DNA of 41,821 bases. Origin: an uncultured Opitutia bacterium. Lineage in GTDB: Bacteria > Verrucomicrobiota > Verrucomicrobiia > Opitutales > Opitutaceae. Numbering within the stretch: position 1 is the stretch's first letter; each line of letters begins with the position of its first letter. The position numbers and the translations under genes were made by a program. Below are positions 1 through 9,300 of the stretch, piece by piece. The stretch covers positions 1-41,821 of the forward strand of contig CAIOTK010000506.1 of NCBI GenBank assembly GCA_903861185.1. Reading direction: 5' to 3'. The notes beneath the pieces are model-generated. The model was not told the DNA's origin and did no database searches. It worked only from the letters and a program-made list of their open reading frames with translations.

Positions 1-1296
1 CAACCCGGCCGGGGTCTCGAAAAGCACGTAACTGCCGTGGGCCACCCCGACGTAACGCCACGACGGCGCTACCCGTGGTCCGGCCTCAGGCACCGCAACG
101 GGGACGGGCGCGGCAGGTGCCGGCGCGGAGAGTGGCGCGCCTTCCAAGGCAGGCCGAGACGACGGGGGCTCCGGCACCAGCGGGCGCGCGAAAGCGACCG
201 GGGTGCTCCGCACCAGAGGCCACGAACCACCAGCGGCAGAGTCAGACTGGGGAGCCGCGGCCGGTAGTTCCCTCGGGGCGGGGCCACCGACGGGCGCGGA
301 CGGATCGGTAAGCTCCCGCAGTCGCGCGAGGATCGAGCGGATCACGAAGCTCCGCACCTGCGGTTCGCTGCGGAAGCGCACCTCACGCTTCGCCGGGTGC
401 ACGTTGACGTCCACCGCCGCGGGATCGCAGCGGAGGAACACAAACGCGAGCGGGTAACGGCCGCGCGGCACAGATTCGTGATAACTCTCGATCAGCGCGT
501 AATTCAGGGTCCGGCTGTCGACGGGACGCCCGTTCACGAACACGAGCATCTCGTGCCGGGTCGGCCGCCCCACCCCGGGACGCCCGACCAAACCTTCGAG
601 GCGGAGGCCCGGTTCCTCCACCGCGATCGGCACGGCTAGCGCCGCCAGTTGTCGACCAAAGATTTCCCCGACCCGATCCGCCAAGGTGCGGCACTCGGGC
701 GAACGGAAGACGACCCGGCCATCCTCGACCAGCGTAAAGGCCGTGGCTGGGCACGCCAGCGCGTAGAGCCGGACGCAATGGATGATGTGCGCCGCCTCCG
801 TTGCGTCCGTCTTGAGGAACTTCCGCCGCGCGGGCACCGAGTTAAAGAGGTGGGCGACCTCAATCGAAGTGCCCGGAGCCCGCCCGCAGTCACGCACGTG
901 CAGGAGACGCCCCCCGTTGACGAGCACCTCGGTACCCGCGGGGTCGTCCGCGGTCCGGGTCTGGAGGGTGAAACGAGAGACGCTGGCGATCGAAGGCAGG
1001 GCCTCCCCGCGGAAGCCGTAGCTCGCGAGCCGGTCGAGGTCATCCGCCGCGGCAATCTTGCTCGTGGCGTGACGCTCGAGGGCCAGCAGGGCGTCGTCCC
1101 GACTCATCCCGTGGCCGTTGTCCTCCACCCGCATCAGCGCGCGCCCGCCCTGCCGAAATTCGACCGCAATCCGCGTGGCCCCGGCGTCGAGGGCGTTTTC
1201 GACCAACTCCTTGACCACGGCCGCCGGGCGTTCGATGACCTCGCCCGCGGCGATCTGGTTCGCCACGCGGTCGGGAAGGATGCGGACTTTGGCCAT
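1..1296 (-). CDS. mutL: DNA mismatch repair protein MutL (partial, C-terminus beyond window)
   Basis: The frame is open from the ATG at 1296 to the left edge, giving 432 residues. MutL couples mismatch recognition by MutS to strand incision and excision. The N-terminal GHKL ATPase is complete: the ENALDAGA helix with the catalytic Glu, the DNGHGM ATP-lid motif and GFRGEAL, written here as [11 protein letters not shown]. The transducer domain follows and ends near [14 protein letters not shown] proline/alanine-rich linker of about 80 residues leads to [18 protein letters not shown], the usual opening of the C-terminal dimerisation domain, so the gene is cut only by the window edge. It lies 33 bp downstream of the MFS transporter gene on the same strand and is probably co-transcribed with it. 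The start is supported by the typical [20 protein letters not shown] opening. Confidence 0.97.
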   Translation of the reverse strand, partial: MAKVRILPDRVANQIAAGEVIERPAAVVKELVENALDAGATRIAVEFRQGGRALMRVEDNGHGMSRDDALLALERHATSKIAAADDLDRLASYGFRGEALPSIASVSRFTLQTRTADDPAGTEVLVNGGRLLHVRDCGRAPGTSIEVAHLFNSVPARRKFLKTDATEAAHIIHCVRLYALACPATAFTLVEDGRVVFRSPECRTLADRVGEIFGRQLAALAVPIAVEEPGLRLEGLVGRPGVGRPTRHEMLVFVNGRPVDSRTLNYALIESYHESVPRGRYPLAFVFLRCDPAAVDVNVHPAKREVRFRSEPQVRSFVIRSILARLRELTDPSAPVGGPAPRELPAAAPQSDSAAGGSWPLVRSTPVAFARPLVPEPPSSRPALEGAPLSAPAPAAPVPVAVPEAGPRVAPSWRYVGVAHGSYVLFETPAGL

Positions 1297-1329
1297 CAGC
1301 GCCCTTGCTCGGCGTTCTCCGCCCCGGCG

Positions 1330-2736
1330 TCAACCCCGCGGAGGCCCTTCGGCCGGCGGCGCGTCCGGCCGCGACGGCGGCCCGCGGTGGTCGACGAGGC
1401 TCGCCAAGTAGGTCATCGCGCGGAAGGGACGCAGGATGGCGTTGCCGATGAGCAGCGGTTCCACCGGGTGGCCACGGTCCTCCGGCAGTCGCGCGATGAG
1501 TTGCGAGAGCACCAGCGAGCCCCCCACCACAGTCAGGAAAAAGAGCTGAAAGACGGCGGGATCGATGCCCCGGCCGCCCTCCGCCTTCAGCACAAGCCCC
1601 CACAAGATCGGCGAGAGGCCGCCGAGAACCGCGGTGAACGCTCCGTGGATGGAGACCGCTAGGGTACGATCTCGCTCCCCGGTGGTTTTGGGGAGGTATT
1701 GGAGGTTTGCCATCACCCAAACCGCCGCCGCGAGGCCGAGCAGGAAGTAAGAGATGAGCAGCGCGGGGATCCCGCCGGTGCCCCACTCCAGGAAGACCCA
1801 CCAGTAACCCGCGACGACCGCGTAGAGCCCAAGCGCGAGCAGGAAGAAGGGTCTCGCTCCCAGTTCATCGATCCGCCGCCGCAGGACCCAGGCCGCCGCC
1901 ATCACCCCAGCATACCGCGCCACCTCGAAGACCATAATCTGCGCCGTGGACAATCCCGGTCCGACCTTCAGGTAATACGCCGCGAATGGCGGCAGGGGCG
2001 TAACGATCGCGGCCCCCGCCCCCGCCAGCCACACGTACTTCCGGAATACCGACGGAGCGAACAGGTGTCGCGGCGTATCCCGCAGGACCTCGCGCAAGCT
2101 CACGGGCGCCGGCCGCGGCGCATCCGGCAATTGGCGCAGGGAAAAATAGCTGACGAAGGCCCCGGTCAGCGCGATGAGGTACTGGATCAGCAGCGCCCAG
2201 TAAACGGGCAGCAACGCGAAGAGGCCGGCGCAGGCGAGGAGCGTTCCCACGCTCGCCACCGCAGAGGCGAACTGGTCGCTCCCGAAATAGCGCCCGCGGA
2301 CCCGCTCCGGCAGGATCGCGTAAAACCAGGAGATGCCCGACGCTGCTCCGATCGAGCGGAATAGGCAGAAAAGAAAAACACTCCACACCAGCGCGTCCAC
2401 CATCCACGGCTGCGGCCCGCGAAGCGCCAGCGCCGCGAGTACCGCGGGGACTGCGAGGAACACGGCCCGCGTCCGCCACCCGCCGAGCATTACCGCCTTG
2501 AAGCCGTACCGCGGCAACAACGCGGTCGAGAGGATCTGTACCGGCGTAAGGACGAAGACGAAGGAATAGGCCAGCCCGACTTGGAACGGCGTCGCCCCCA
2601 GTTCCTCCGCGAAGAGAACCATCGGCGTGCCAATGCCGATCTGCCACGCGATGGCGTTGAAAAATGCAAAGACGAGTCCGGGCCGGAACGGCGCCAGTTC
2701 CGGATCGGACCGTACAGTGGGAAACAGCGCGCGCAT
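1330..2736 (-). CDS. MFS transporter
   Basis: A 468-residue polytopic membrane protein with about twelve hydrophobic segments, typical of the major facilitator superfamily. A charged loop carrying an ERVRGRYFG stretch resembles the conserved cytoplasmic loop of MFS members, and the middle of the protein has a longer hydrophilic loop (PRPAPVSLREVLRDTP region). The C-terminus is a proline/arginine-rich cytoplasmic tail. The substrate cannot be told from sequence. A GTG lies one codon before the ATG at 2736; the ATG is preferred. The gene sits 74 bp after argH and 33 bp before mutL on the same strand. Neither neighbour suggests a substrate, so the arrangement may simply reflect dense packing. 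Confidence 0.85.
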   Translation of the reverse strand: MRALFPTVRSDPELAPFRPGLVFAFFNAIAWQIGIGTPMVLFAEELGATPFQVGLAYSFVFVLTPVQILSTALLPRYGFKAVMLGGWRTRAVFLAVPAVLAALALRGPQPWMVDALVWSVFLFCLFRSIGAASGISWFYAILPERVRGRYFGSDQFASAVASVGTLLACAGLFALLPVYWALLIQYLIALTGAFVSYFSLRQLPDAPRPAPVSLREVLRDTPRHLFAPSVFRKYVWLAGAGAAIVTPLPPFAAYYLKVGPGLSTAQIMVFEVARYAGVMAAAWVLRRRIDELGARPFFLLALGLYAVVAGYWWVFLEWGTGGIPALLISYFLLGLAAAVWVMANLQYLPKTTGERDRTLAVSIHGAFTAVLGGLSPILWGLVLKAEGGRGIDPAVFQLFFLTVVGGSLVLSQLIARLPEDRGHPVEPLLIGNAILRPFRAMTYLASLVDHRGPPSRPDAPPAEGPPRG

Positions 2737-2813
2737 CACGCGCCGGCCGCGGCCGGTTCACCTCGCCGCCTCACCGCCCCTTTACGGCGCGGTCGCCTGC
2801 ACGCCCCGCGCAC

Positions 2814-4214
2814 TTAACGGAGCTCCCGGCGCCAGTGCGCCAGCTGGCGGGCCACTTGGGCCGGTCCCGGCATTCCGGTGCCCCGGCGCTTGGCCATCGC
2901 CCGCCGCAGGTCGAACACGGTCGCCCAATCGGCGCCAAAACCGGCGTGCACCGCGCGCACGTCCGAGGTGGGCAGCCGGTCGAGAGCCACGCCGGCCTTC
3001 TCCGCCAGCCGGACGACCGCACCGACCGCGTGGTGCGCCTCGCGAAACGGCACGCCGCGCTCCACCAAGTAGTCCGCGAGGTCGGTCGCCAGCAGCGCCG
3101 GGTCCGCCACCGCCGCGGCGCACTGGTCCGCCCGGACGCGCAGACCAGCCAAGGTCCCGGCCAGCACTTCCGCGCAGAGAGCGGCCTGGTCGAAGGTGTC
3201 GAATACCGGTGGCTTATCCTCCTGCAGGTCGCGGTTGTAGGTCAGCGGCAGCCCCTTCGCGAGCGTGAGCAGGGTCTGCAGGTTGCCTTGGAGCCGCGCT
3301 GCCTTGCCCCGCAGCAGCTCGCAGGAATCCGGATTCTTCTTCTGGGGCATCAACGACGAGCCGGTGCAGAAAGCGTCCGGCAGGTCGACGAATCTAAACT
3401 CCGCGCTCGCCCACAAGATTAGGTCCTCGGCGATGCGTGAGAGGTGCACCCCGAAGACGGCACCCGCCGCCGCGAAATCAAGGAACAGGTCGCGGTCGGC
3501 CACGGTGTCCATTGAGTTGCGCGTCACGCGCGGCTTCCCCTTGGCGTCGACGAACCCGAGCGCCCGCGCGGTGAATTCGCGGTCGATCGGCAGCGTAGTA
3601 CCCGCGATAGCCCCGGCCCCCAGCGGGCACCAGTTGGCCCGCTCCGCCACGTCGCCGAGCCGCCCGTGGTCCCGATCCAGCATCTCCATCCACGCCAGCA
3701 GGTGGTGGGCGAACAGCACCGGCTGCGCCCGCTGCAAGTGAGTGTAGCCGGGGATCAGCACCTCTCGATTCGCCTCCGCCAAGCCGAGCAGCGCCCGCTG
3801 CGCCCCACGGATTCTGGCCCGCAACTCGCTGCAGGCGTGCTTGAAAAATAGCCGCATGTCCGTCGCCACTTGGTCGTTGCGGCTCCGCGCGGTATGCAGC
3901 TTGGCCGCGGCCGGCACCCGCTTGGTCAGGGCCTGCTCGATGTTCATATGGACATCCTCCAGTCGGGTGTCCCAAGTGAAATGGCCAGCCGCGATCTCCC
4001 GCCCAATCGCGTCGAGACCGCGGTGAATCGCGGCTCGTTCCCGTTGCGTGATCAACCCAACGTGCGCCAGCATCGCCGCGTGGGCCTGGCTACCCTGGAT
4101 GTCGAAGGGCGCGAGGCGGCGGTCGAACGAGACGGACTCGCTAAAACGCAGCATCAGCTCGGCGGGACCGGCGGTGAACCGCCCGCCCCAAGTGGCGTGG
4201 GATGGCTTGGCCAT
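2814..4214 (-). CDS. argH: Argininosuccinate lyase
   Basis: A full-length 466-residue ArgH, the last enzyme of arginine biosynthesis, which cleaves argininosuccinate to arginine and fumarate in the cytoplasm. The fumarase/aspartase superfamily signature [12 protein letters not shown], with the catalytic serine on its flexible loop, is intact. [12 protein letters not shown] and the TGYTHLQ-type element ([12 protein letters not shown]) are present, as is the N-terminal WGGRF motif. Length is as expected for the family (about 460). The ATG at 4214 gives the canonical opening just before WGGRF. It is first in an argH-MFS-mutL run on the minus strand and diverges from the small secreted protein at 4312. 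No other arginine genes are nearby. Confidence 0.97.
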   Translation of the reverse strand: MAKPSHATWGGRFTAGPAELMLRFSESVSFDRRLAPFDIQGSQAHAAMLAHVGLITQRERAAIHRGLDAIGREIAAGHFTWDTRLEDVHMNIEQALTKRVPAAAKLHTARSRNDQVATDMRLFFKHACSELRARIRGAQRALLGLAEANREVLIPGYTHLQRAQPVLFAHHLLAWMEMLDRDHGRLGDVAERANWCPLGAGAIAGTTLPIDREFTARALGFVDAKGKPRVTRNSMDTVADRDLFLDFAAAGAVFGVHLSRIAEDLILWASAEFRFVDLPDAFCTGSSLMPQKKNPDSCELLRGKAARLQGNLQTLLTLAKGLPLTYNRDLQEDKPPVFDTFDQAALCAEVLAGTLAGLRVRADQCAAAVADPALLATDLADYLVERGVPFREAHHAVGAVVRLAEKAGVALDRLPTSDVRAVHAGFGADWATVFDLRRAMAKRRGTGMPGPAQVARQLAHWRRELR

Positions 4215-4311
4215 GAGGGACAGGTGATGCGCGCCGCCGCGGCGCCCTGCAACGCGAAACCGGGCCGCTCCGCCCTTGCTCCGCCCCCGTCTGCGCGACC
4301 ACCGTCGCGGG

Positions 4312-4797
4312 ATGCGCCTCCGGCTGCGCCCCGCTCTCCCAGTCCTCGTCCTGCTGCTGCTCGGTGCGCCCGCCGGAGCCGCCGCCGGGCTCCCCTTACG
4401 CGCTGAGATCGAGCCGGCTTGGACGTCAATCTACGTTGGGGCCGTGACGCTCCGTACAACCGAGTTCGTCCGGGGCACGGAGGGTGCCTTCAGGGCCACC
4501 TATACCGCGCGCGTAATCCCCTACTTCCCCGCCAATGAAGCGGGCGCAATCGCGATTGTGGTGCCCGATGCGGACCTAATCCGCCTCCAGGCGGGCGAAC
4601 CCGTGGACTTCCAGGGCTCCGCCCGCAACGAGCACGGCGAGGATCGCACCGTATCGGGCCGCGCCACCCCGGTGGACGCCCATCACGGCCGCCTTAAGGT
4701 CCGAGTGCGCGTCTCACCCCGGATCGAGCTCATCTTCAACACGACCTACCGCTTCCCCGCGGCGGCGCCCACCCGCGTCACGCCCACTGAAAAGTGA
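4312..4797 (+). CDS. Secreted protein of unknown function
   Basis: A 161-residue protein that I do not recognise. It begins [18 protein letters not shown], a clear Sec signal peptide with likely cleavage after an Ala-rich stretch (GAAAG). The mature part, about 135 residues, is rich in beta-strand-type residues, and the C-terminal segment around [21 protein letters not shown] is predicted to be beta. No cysteines or catalytic motif stand out. An upstream in-frame TTG at 4276 would extend it by 12 arginine-rich residues, but the ATG at 4312 places the signal peptide correctly. The gene is divergent from argH. Its 3' end overlaps the convergent OsmC-family gene by 20 bp. Probably periplasmic; the function is open. 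Confidence 0.7.
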   Translation: MRLRLRPALPVLVLLLLGAPAGAAAGLPLRAEIEPAWTSIYVGAVTLRTTEFVRGTEGAFRATYTARVIPYFPANEAGAIAIVVPDADLIRLQAGEPVDFQGSARNEHGEDRTVSGRATPVDAHHGRLKVRVRVSPRIELIFNTTYRFPAAAPTRVTPTEK

Positions 4798-5185
4798 TCG
4801 GCGCGTCGATGTCCGGGTGCAGGCTGCGGTGCACGGGACAGGCCCGGGCCGCGCCCATCAGCGGTTGCGCGGCGGGATGATCTGCAGGCAACGGCACCTT
4901 TACCTCGGTCACCAGCCGTCCGATCCGCCTCGGCAGGTCGGGCGCCATCTCCTTGCGCACGGTAAAGCTTAGCCCCCGCAACTCGACACCGTGCTTGCGC
5001 GCCGCGATCGCCATCGTGGTCGCGATGCAGGTGCCAAGCGCGGTCGCGACGAGGTCCGTCGGAGAAAAGGCCTCACCCTGCCCTTGGTTGTCGCGCGGGG
5101 CGTCGGTGTGGAGCACGGATCCGGAGGGTCCGTGCCGCACGCTGCAGTGAAGGTTGCCTTGGTAACGCCCAGTGATCTCGACCAT
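4778..5185 (-). CDS. OsmC family protein
   Basis: A 135-residue OsmC/Ohr-superfamily protein. These proteins reduce organic hydroperoxides with two cysteines, and many members have other or unknown roles. Both expected cysteines are present: one in TALGTCIATTMA after the SPTDLVATAL segment, the second in ARACPVHRSL. Starting at the internal ATG (5185, MVEITGRYQG) gives the usual family length. A longer frame reaching 5287 would add 34 unconserved, arginine-rich residues. The sequence is closer to the short general OsmC-like branch than to Ohr. It converges on the preceding secreted-protein gene with a 20-bp overlap of their 3' ends. Cytoplasmic; a peroxide-defence role is inferred from family only. 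Confidence 0.88.
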   Translation of the reverse strand: MVEITGRYQGNLHCSVRHGPSGSVLHTDAPRDNQGQGEAFSPTDLVATALGTCIATTMAIAARKHGVELRGLSFTVRKEMAPDLPRRIGRLVTEVKVPLPADHPAAQPLMGAARACPVHRSLHPDIDAPITFQWA

Positions 5186-5308
5186 CCCGGAAACCTCAGC
5201 AAACTCTTGCGGCGCCGCAATCCCAAGGTCGCGCGCCCGGCGGGAAGGTGCGGAAAATATTTCCCAGCGGGCACCTCTCCGATTCAACTGATCCCAGCCT
5301 CCCTTAAA

Positions 5309-6028
5309 ATGCGCCTACTCCCCGCCCTCCTCCACCTTCTTGCCGGCAGTTTCCTGCTGACCGCCGCCGCCCTCGCCGCCGCGAACCCACCCGCAGCCAA
5401 GACGAAGGCACCGAACCCGGTGCTCGCGCCCATCGCGGACGCACCTGGCCTGCCCCGTGTGCTGCTGATCGGTGATTCGATCTCTATGGGCTACACGCTC
5501 CCCGTGCGTACGCGGCTGGACGGCAAGGCGAACGTGCACCGGCCGCCCGTGAACTGCGGCGACACCGCGCGCGGCGTGGCCTCTCTGGACCAATGGCTCG
5601 GCGCCGGCCGCTGGGACGTGATCCACTTCAACTTCGGCCTCCACGATCTGAAATACCTCGACGCCAAGGGTCAGCTCGCCGCCCCCGCGCAGGGGCGCCA
5701 AGTGCACTCGCCTGCTCAGTACGAGGCAAACCTGCGGGCAATCGTGGCACGGCTGCAGCGGACCGGGGCGCGCCTCGTGTTCGCGACAACTACGCCCGTT
5801 CCAGCGGGCAGCCAAGGCCGCGTGGCGGATGACGCCGCGCGCTACAACGCCGTTGCCCTCCGGGTGATGCGCGAGCTCGGGGTTGCCCTCAACGACCTCC
5901 ACGCGGTGGCCGCCGCGGATCTCGCCGCGTTGCAGCGGCCGGCAAACGTGCACTTCACCGACGCCGGGAGCGCGCGCCTCGCCGAAGCAGTCGCCGCGCG
6001 AATCACGGCGCTCCTGCCCGCGCGCTAA
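5309..6028 (+). CDS. Secreted SGNH/GDSL-family hydrolase
   Basis: A 239-residue secreted hydrolase. The N-terminus (MRLLPALLHLLAGSFLL, then an Ala-rich cleavage region) is a signal peptide. The SGNH blocks are visible: the nucleophilic serine in LLIGDSISMGYT, a block III-like FNFGLHDLKYL with His where many members have Asn-Asp, and the C-terminal catalytic Asp/His pair in NVHFTDAGSARLAE. This matches the GDSL-like lipase/acylhydrolase families common in Verrucomicrobiota, where they often deacetylate or de-esterify glycans. The open frame extends upstream to 4991, but the ATG at 5309 gives the signal peptide and avoids antisense overlap with the OsmC gene. The next element is tRNA-Arg on the opposite strand. 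The true substrate is unknown. Confidence 0.85.
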   Translation: MRLLPALLHLLAGSFLLTAAALAAANPPAAKTKAPNPVLAPIADAPGLPRVLLIGDSISMGYTLPVRTRLDGKANVHRPPVNCGDTARGVASLDQWLGAGRWDVIHFNFGLHDLKYLDAKGQLAAPAQGRQVHSPAQYEANLRAIVARLQRTGARLVFATTTPVPAGSQGRVADDAARYNAVALRVMRELGVALNDLHAVAAADLAALQRPANVHFTDAGSARLAEAVAARITALLPAR

Positions 6029-6050
6029 GGTTCCCTCAAGGGAATGGGCT

Positions 6051-6127
6051 TGGCGCGGTGACCGGGACTCGAACCCGGGACCGACGGTTTAGAAAACCGT
6101 TGCTCTATCCGGCTGAGCTATCACCGC
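6051..6127 (-). tRNA. tRNA-Arg (anticodon TCT)
   Basis: A 77-nt cloverleaf on the minus strand. The acceptor stem GCGGTGA pairs with TCACCGC, followed by discriminator G and an encoded CCA. The D arm is GCTC/GAGC. The anticodon stem ACGGT/ACCGT carries loop TTTCTAA, so the anticodon is TCT (reads AGA/AGG arginine codons). The T arm is CCGGG/CCCGG with loop TTCGAGT. All stems pair. It is divergent from tRNA-Asp. Confidence 0.97.
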
Positions 6128-6140
6128 GGAAGCCGCGGAA

Positions 6141-6169
6141 GTGGTACGGTGATGGGATTTCGCGGACAA
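6141..6169 (-). promoter_or_regulatory. Candidate sigma-70 promoter of tRNA-Arg
   Basis: On the minus strand, TTGTCC (6169-6164) and TACCAC (6146-6141) are separated by exactly 17 bp. The predicted transcription start would fall about 6-8 nt upstream of the mature tRNA. The boxes match consensus at only 4/6 and 3/6, so this is a weak call. Confidence 0.35.
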
Positions 6170-6183
6170 GGGGAAAACCACGC

Positions 6184-6211
6184 TTGACTCACCCCGGGCG
6201 AAACCTACCGT
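6184..6211 (+). promoter_or_regulatory. Candidate sigma-70 promoter of tRNA-Asp
   Basis: TTGACT (6184-6189, 5/6 match to the -35 consensus) is followed after 16 bp by TACCGT (6206-6211, 3/6). The expected start lies about 15 nt before the tRNA. The location and good -35 box support it; the -10 box is poor. Confidence 0.4.
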
Positions 6212-6232
6212 CCGCGCTCTTTCCCGGTCAAC

Positions 6233-6309
6233 GGGGTGGTAGCTCAGCTGGTTAGAGCGTCTGCCTGTCACGCAGAAGGTCGCGGGTTCGAGTCCCGTCC
6301 ATCCCGCCA
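6233..6309 (+). tRNA. tRNA-Asp (anticodon GTC)
   Basis: A 77-nt cloverleaf. Acceptor GGGGTGG/CCATCCC (one G-U pair), discriminator G and encoded CCA. The D arm is GCTC/GAGC. The anticodon stem TCTGC/GCAGA carries loop CTGTCAC, giving anticodon GTC. The T arm is GCGGG/CCCGT (one G-U pair) with loop TTCGAGT. The sequence closely resembles bacterial tRNA-Asp. Confidence 0.98.
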
Positions 6310-6315
6310 ATTTTG

Positions 6316-6353
6316 AAACGCCGAACCCTCTAGGGGTCGGCGTTTTGCTTTTT
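6316..6353 (+). terminator. Intrinsic terminator after tRNA-Asp
   Basis: Stem 6318-6328 (ACGCCGAACCC) pairs with 6333-6343 (GGGGTCGGCGT) across a 4-nt loop with a single A/G mismatch, and is followed directly by TTTGCTTTTT. It starts nine bases after the tRNA CCA. A textbook rho-independent terminator for the tRNA-Asp transcript. Confidence 0.9.
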
Positions 6354-6383
6354 CGGCGTGCCTGCGAGTCTCCGGCAGCCAAC

Positions 6384-9300
6384 TCACGGTCCGAGCAGGA
6401 ACGCCAGCAGGTCGTGGAAATCGCGGTCCGCGAGCGCGGTCTCGAAGACCGCCGGCATCGCCGAAGCCGCCGACGGCTCGAGCCGCGCGATCTCCCCGCT
6501 CGCGATCCGGAAATCCCGCCCCGTCACCGGGTCCGCCAAGGTCACGCCCCCTGCGTCCCGCCGAGGATTGAAGCCAGAACGGACCTCCCCGTCGCGCAGC
6601 GTCACGGAGGCCATCCGGAACAGCGGATCCACGTTCCGGCCGGGGTCCAGGATGTCCTCCACCACCCGCCCCAGCCCGCGCGCTGTCAGCCCGTCTAGGC
6701 TGGGTCCGACGCTCCCGCCGGCATCGCCGCGCCGGTGGCAGGCCGCGCAGTGGGCCGCGAAGACCTCTGCGCCGCGCCGCGGGTCCCGCTTGGCCTCGCC
6801 GTGGGCCCCGACCAGGGCGGCGATCACGGCATCGAGCCGCGCATCTTCGCCCGGCAGGTCCCGGGTCAGCTCCGCGACCCGCGCCCGGACGCCCGCGGAA
6901 CGACGCTCGAGGGAGGGCGCCAACCGGCTGTGGCGCAGCAAACTCGCGGGCGCCCTGCCGTCTCCCACCAAGGCCACCAGCGCGGCAGCGCCTTCCTCGG
7001 ACTGCGCTAACCCTCCGGCCAAGATGATCGCGAGATCAGTGCCAGCGGCCGACAGTGACGCGGCTAGGGCGCTCCGGGCAGTGGCCCCCGCCGGGATCTT
7101 CGCCAACCGCTCTGCTGCCGCCCGTCGTACCGGGAGTCCGGCGCCCGTGGTCAGGATCCGCGCGAGCGCCGCCTCCCCCTCCGCATCCAGATCAAAGGCC
7201 TCCAGCGCCGCCTGACGCAGCGCGGCCGGCGACTTGGAATCCAACGCGCGCGCCCGCAGCGGAGCGTTCTTGGCGGGCAAAGGCAGGGGCTTGAGGGTTT
7301 GCGCCGCCCGCCTGGAAACGGCCGGATCCTCCGCGGCCAGGGCGCCGAGCAACGTGCGCTCGAGCCAGCCTGAAACCGCGGCCGGCCAACTGGCGAGTTC
7401 CTGGCCGGCCGCAGCCGCCAATCCCTCGGCCAGCGCCAAACGCTGTTCCAGCGGCGTGCCGTCAAGCCTGCGGATGAGGGCCTCCACCGCGGTGGCGTTG
7501 CCCGGCCCCAGCTGCCGCACCGCGTGCCGCGCGAACTCCCCCGCCCGCGGCCCGGTCACGCCAAATCGTTCAAGATGGGCGATGAGGAATTCCGCCGCTG
7601 CCGGAGTCGCGACCGCGACCGCCACGTCGGCCAACCGGACGGCATCCTCCGGGCGAGCCGCCAACTCCTGCAGCTGCTCCCGGGTAGCAACGGCCACGTG
7701 CTCCTTAAGCGCCAACCGGAGCGCGTAAACCAGCAGCGCATCCGTCTCTGGCGCACGCGCGAGCATCGAGAGGAGCAGCGGCGCCTGCCACGGCTGGGGG
7801 TGTCGCGCGAACACCTCAGCCGCCGCTCGCCACACGTGCCCGGCATTCACCCGGGCGAGAAGGGTGCGGAACGGTTCGACTGCCGCCGGCCCCGGGGGCC
7901 CGCGGAGCAGCATCGCGCGGAGGCTCGCGAGCGCGGCCTCGTCATCCGCCGCGCGCGACGCCTCAAGCGCAGCCAAAAGCCCCGCCTCGTCGACCGTCCC
8001 CAACCGCTCCCGGAGAAATGCCACGGGCAGCGCAGCCCCCGGCGGCAGGGGAACGGTGAGCGCCGCGAGGGCGGCCTGCGCCTCTCCCGGCGCCACGCGA
8101 CCCGCCAACTCACCCGCCGCCAGTGTCCGCACGGCGAGATTCGGATCCCGAAGCGCCGCGACCAGCGCGGACGCAGCGGCCTGCGCAAGGTCGGGCAACG
8201 CCGGCGGCGGAACCGTGGCGTCCTCGCCCCGCCAGTACACGCGCCAGATCCGTCCGTGGGTTCGATTCCGCGCGGGATGCGTAAGCGGCACCTCGTAGTG
8301 GCCGATGATCGGATTATAGAAGTCCGCGATCCAGAGCGCTCCGTCCGGGCCCAACACGACTTGTACCGGCCGGAAGGCGGGATCGTCGCAGGAGAGGAAG
8401 TCCGCCTGCCGGACCGCCTTAGGCGTCGACCCCGTCCAATCCAAGCGGGCGCGATTCAGGCGGCGCGTGACGGGATTCCCGTTAAACACGTTGCCCCGGT
8501 ACTCCTCCGGAAACTGCGCGGCGGCGTACACGGCGATCCCCGCGATCGCGCTCGAGCCGTGGCTGTCGAGCGTGATGGGCGGGGCGAAGCCGAGGCCATC
8601 GTGCTGGCGGTTGATCCCCTCGTAAAACCCTCCGCGGAGGAGTAGGTAAACCGGCTTGGAGTGGGAGTCCGCGGTGTAGACGTCGCCGCGAGCGTCGAAG
8701 GCGAGGCCGAACGGGTTGGTCTGGCCGTGGGCCCACGGCTCGAGGCGCGACCCATCCGCCCGGAAGCGGAACGTGTTGCCGCTCTCGAGCTTGGTCACGC
8801 GGCCGGAGCGGTCCCGGATCTCGCTGCGGTTCGCGAAGCCGTGCGTGGCATAGATCCAGCCGTCGGGCCAGGGAGTGAAGCTGGACGCCATCCCGTGGGT
8901 GTCTTTGAAGCCAAAGCCGTCGTAGAGCAGCTCTCGGCGATCGGCCCGACCGTCACCATCGGTGTCCTCGAATCGCCAAATGCCAGGAATCGAGTGCGCA
9001 ATGACCGCGGCTCCGCGCGCCCCGGGCGACCGCGGTAGGGGTGTCACGCCCACTGGGATGTTTAGGCCGTCGGCGAATACCTCCGTACGTCGCGCGCGCC
9101 CGGTATTCGGATCAAAGTCGGAGAGTACAAGCAGTTGGTCGCGCGCCTGGGTTGCGGGCTCGGGAGGCCGGACCAAGCCACGAAACGCCAGCTGGTTATC
9201 GTCCCAGTCGCGCGCAAAGTCCGCAATCGGCTGGCCGCGGGCGTCCGTCCGCGCCGGCCAAGGGTAATGCGAGGTGGTGGTCACCCACAGGCGACCGGCG

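Noticed and set aside
649-1662. A 337-codon plus-strand open frame across mutL and the MFS gene
   Set aside because: It is antisense to two well-supported genes; long spurious frames are expected at this GC content and its composition (Arg/Gly/Pro-rich) has no domain signature.
6031-6044. TTCCC-TCAA-GGGAA hairpin between the SGNH hydrolase and tRNA-Arg
   Set aside because: Only five base pairs and no following T-run on either strand.
7524-8645. A 373-codon plus-strand open frame inside the heme-binding protein gene
   Set aside because: It mirrors the real gene in another frame, is extremely arginine-rich and shows no motif.
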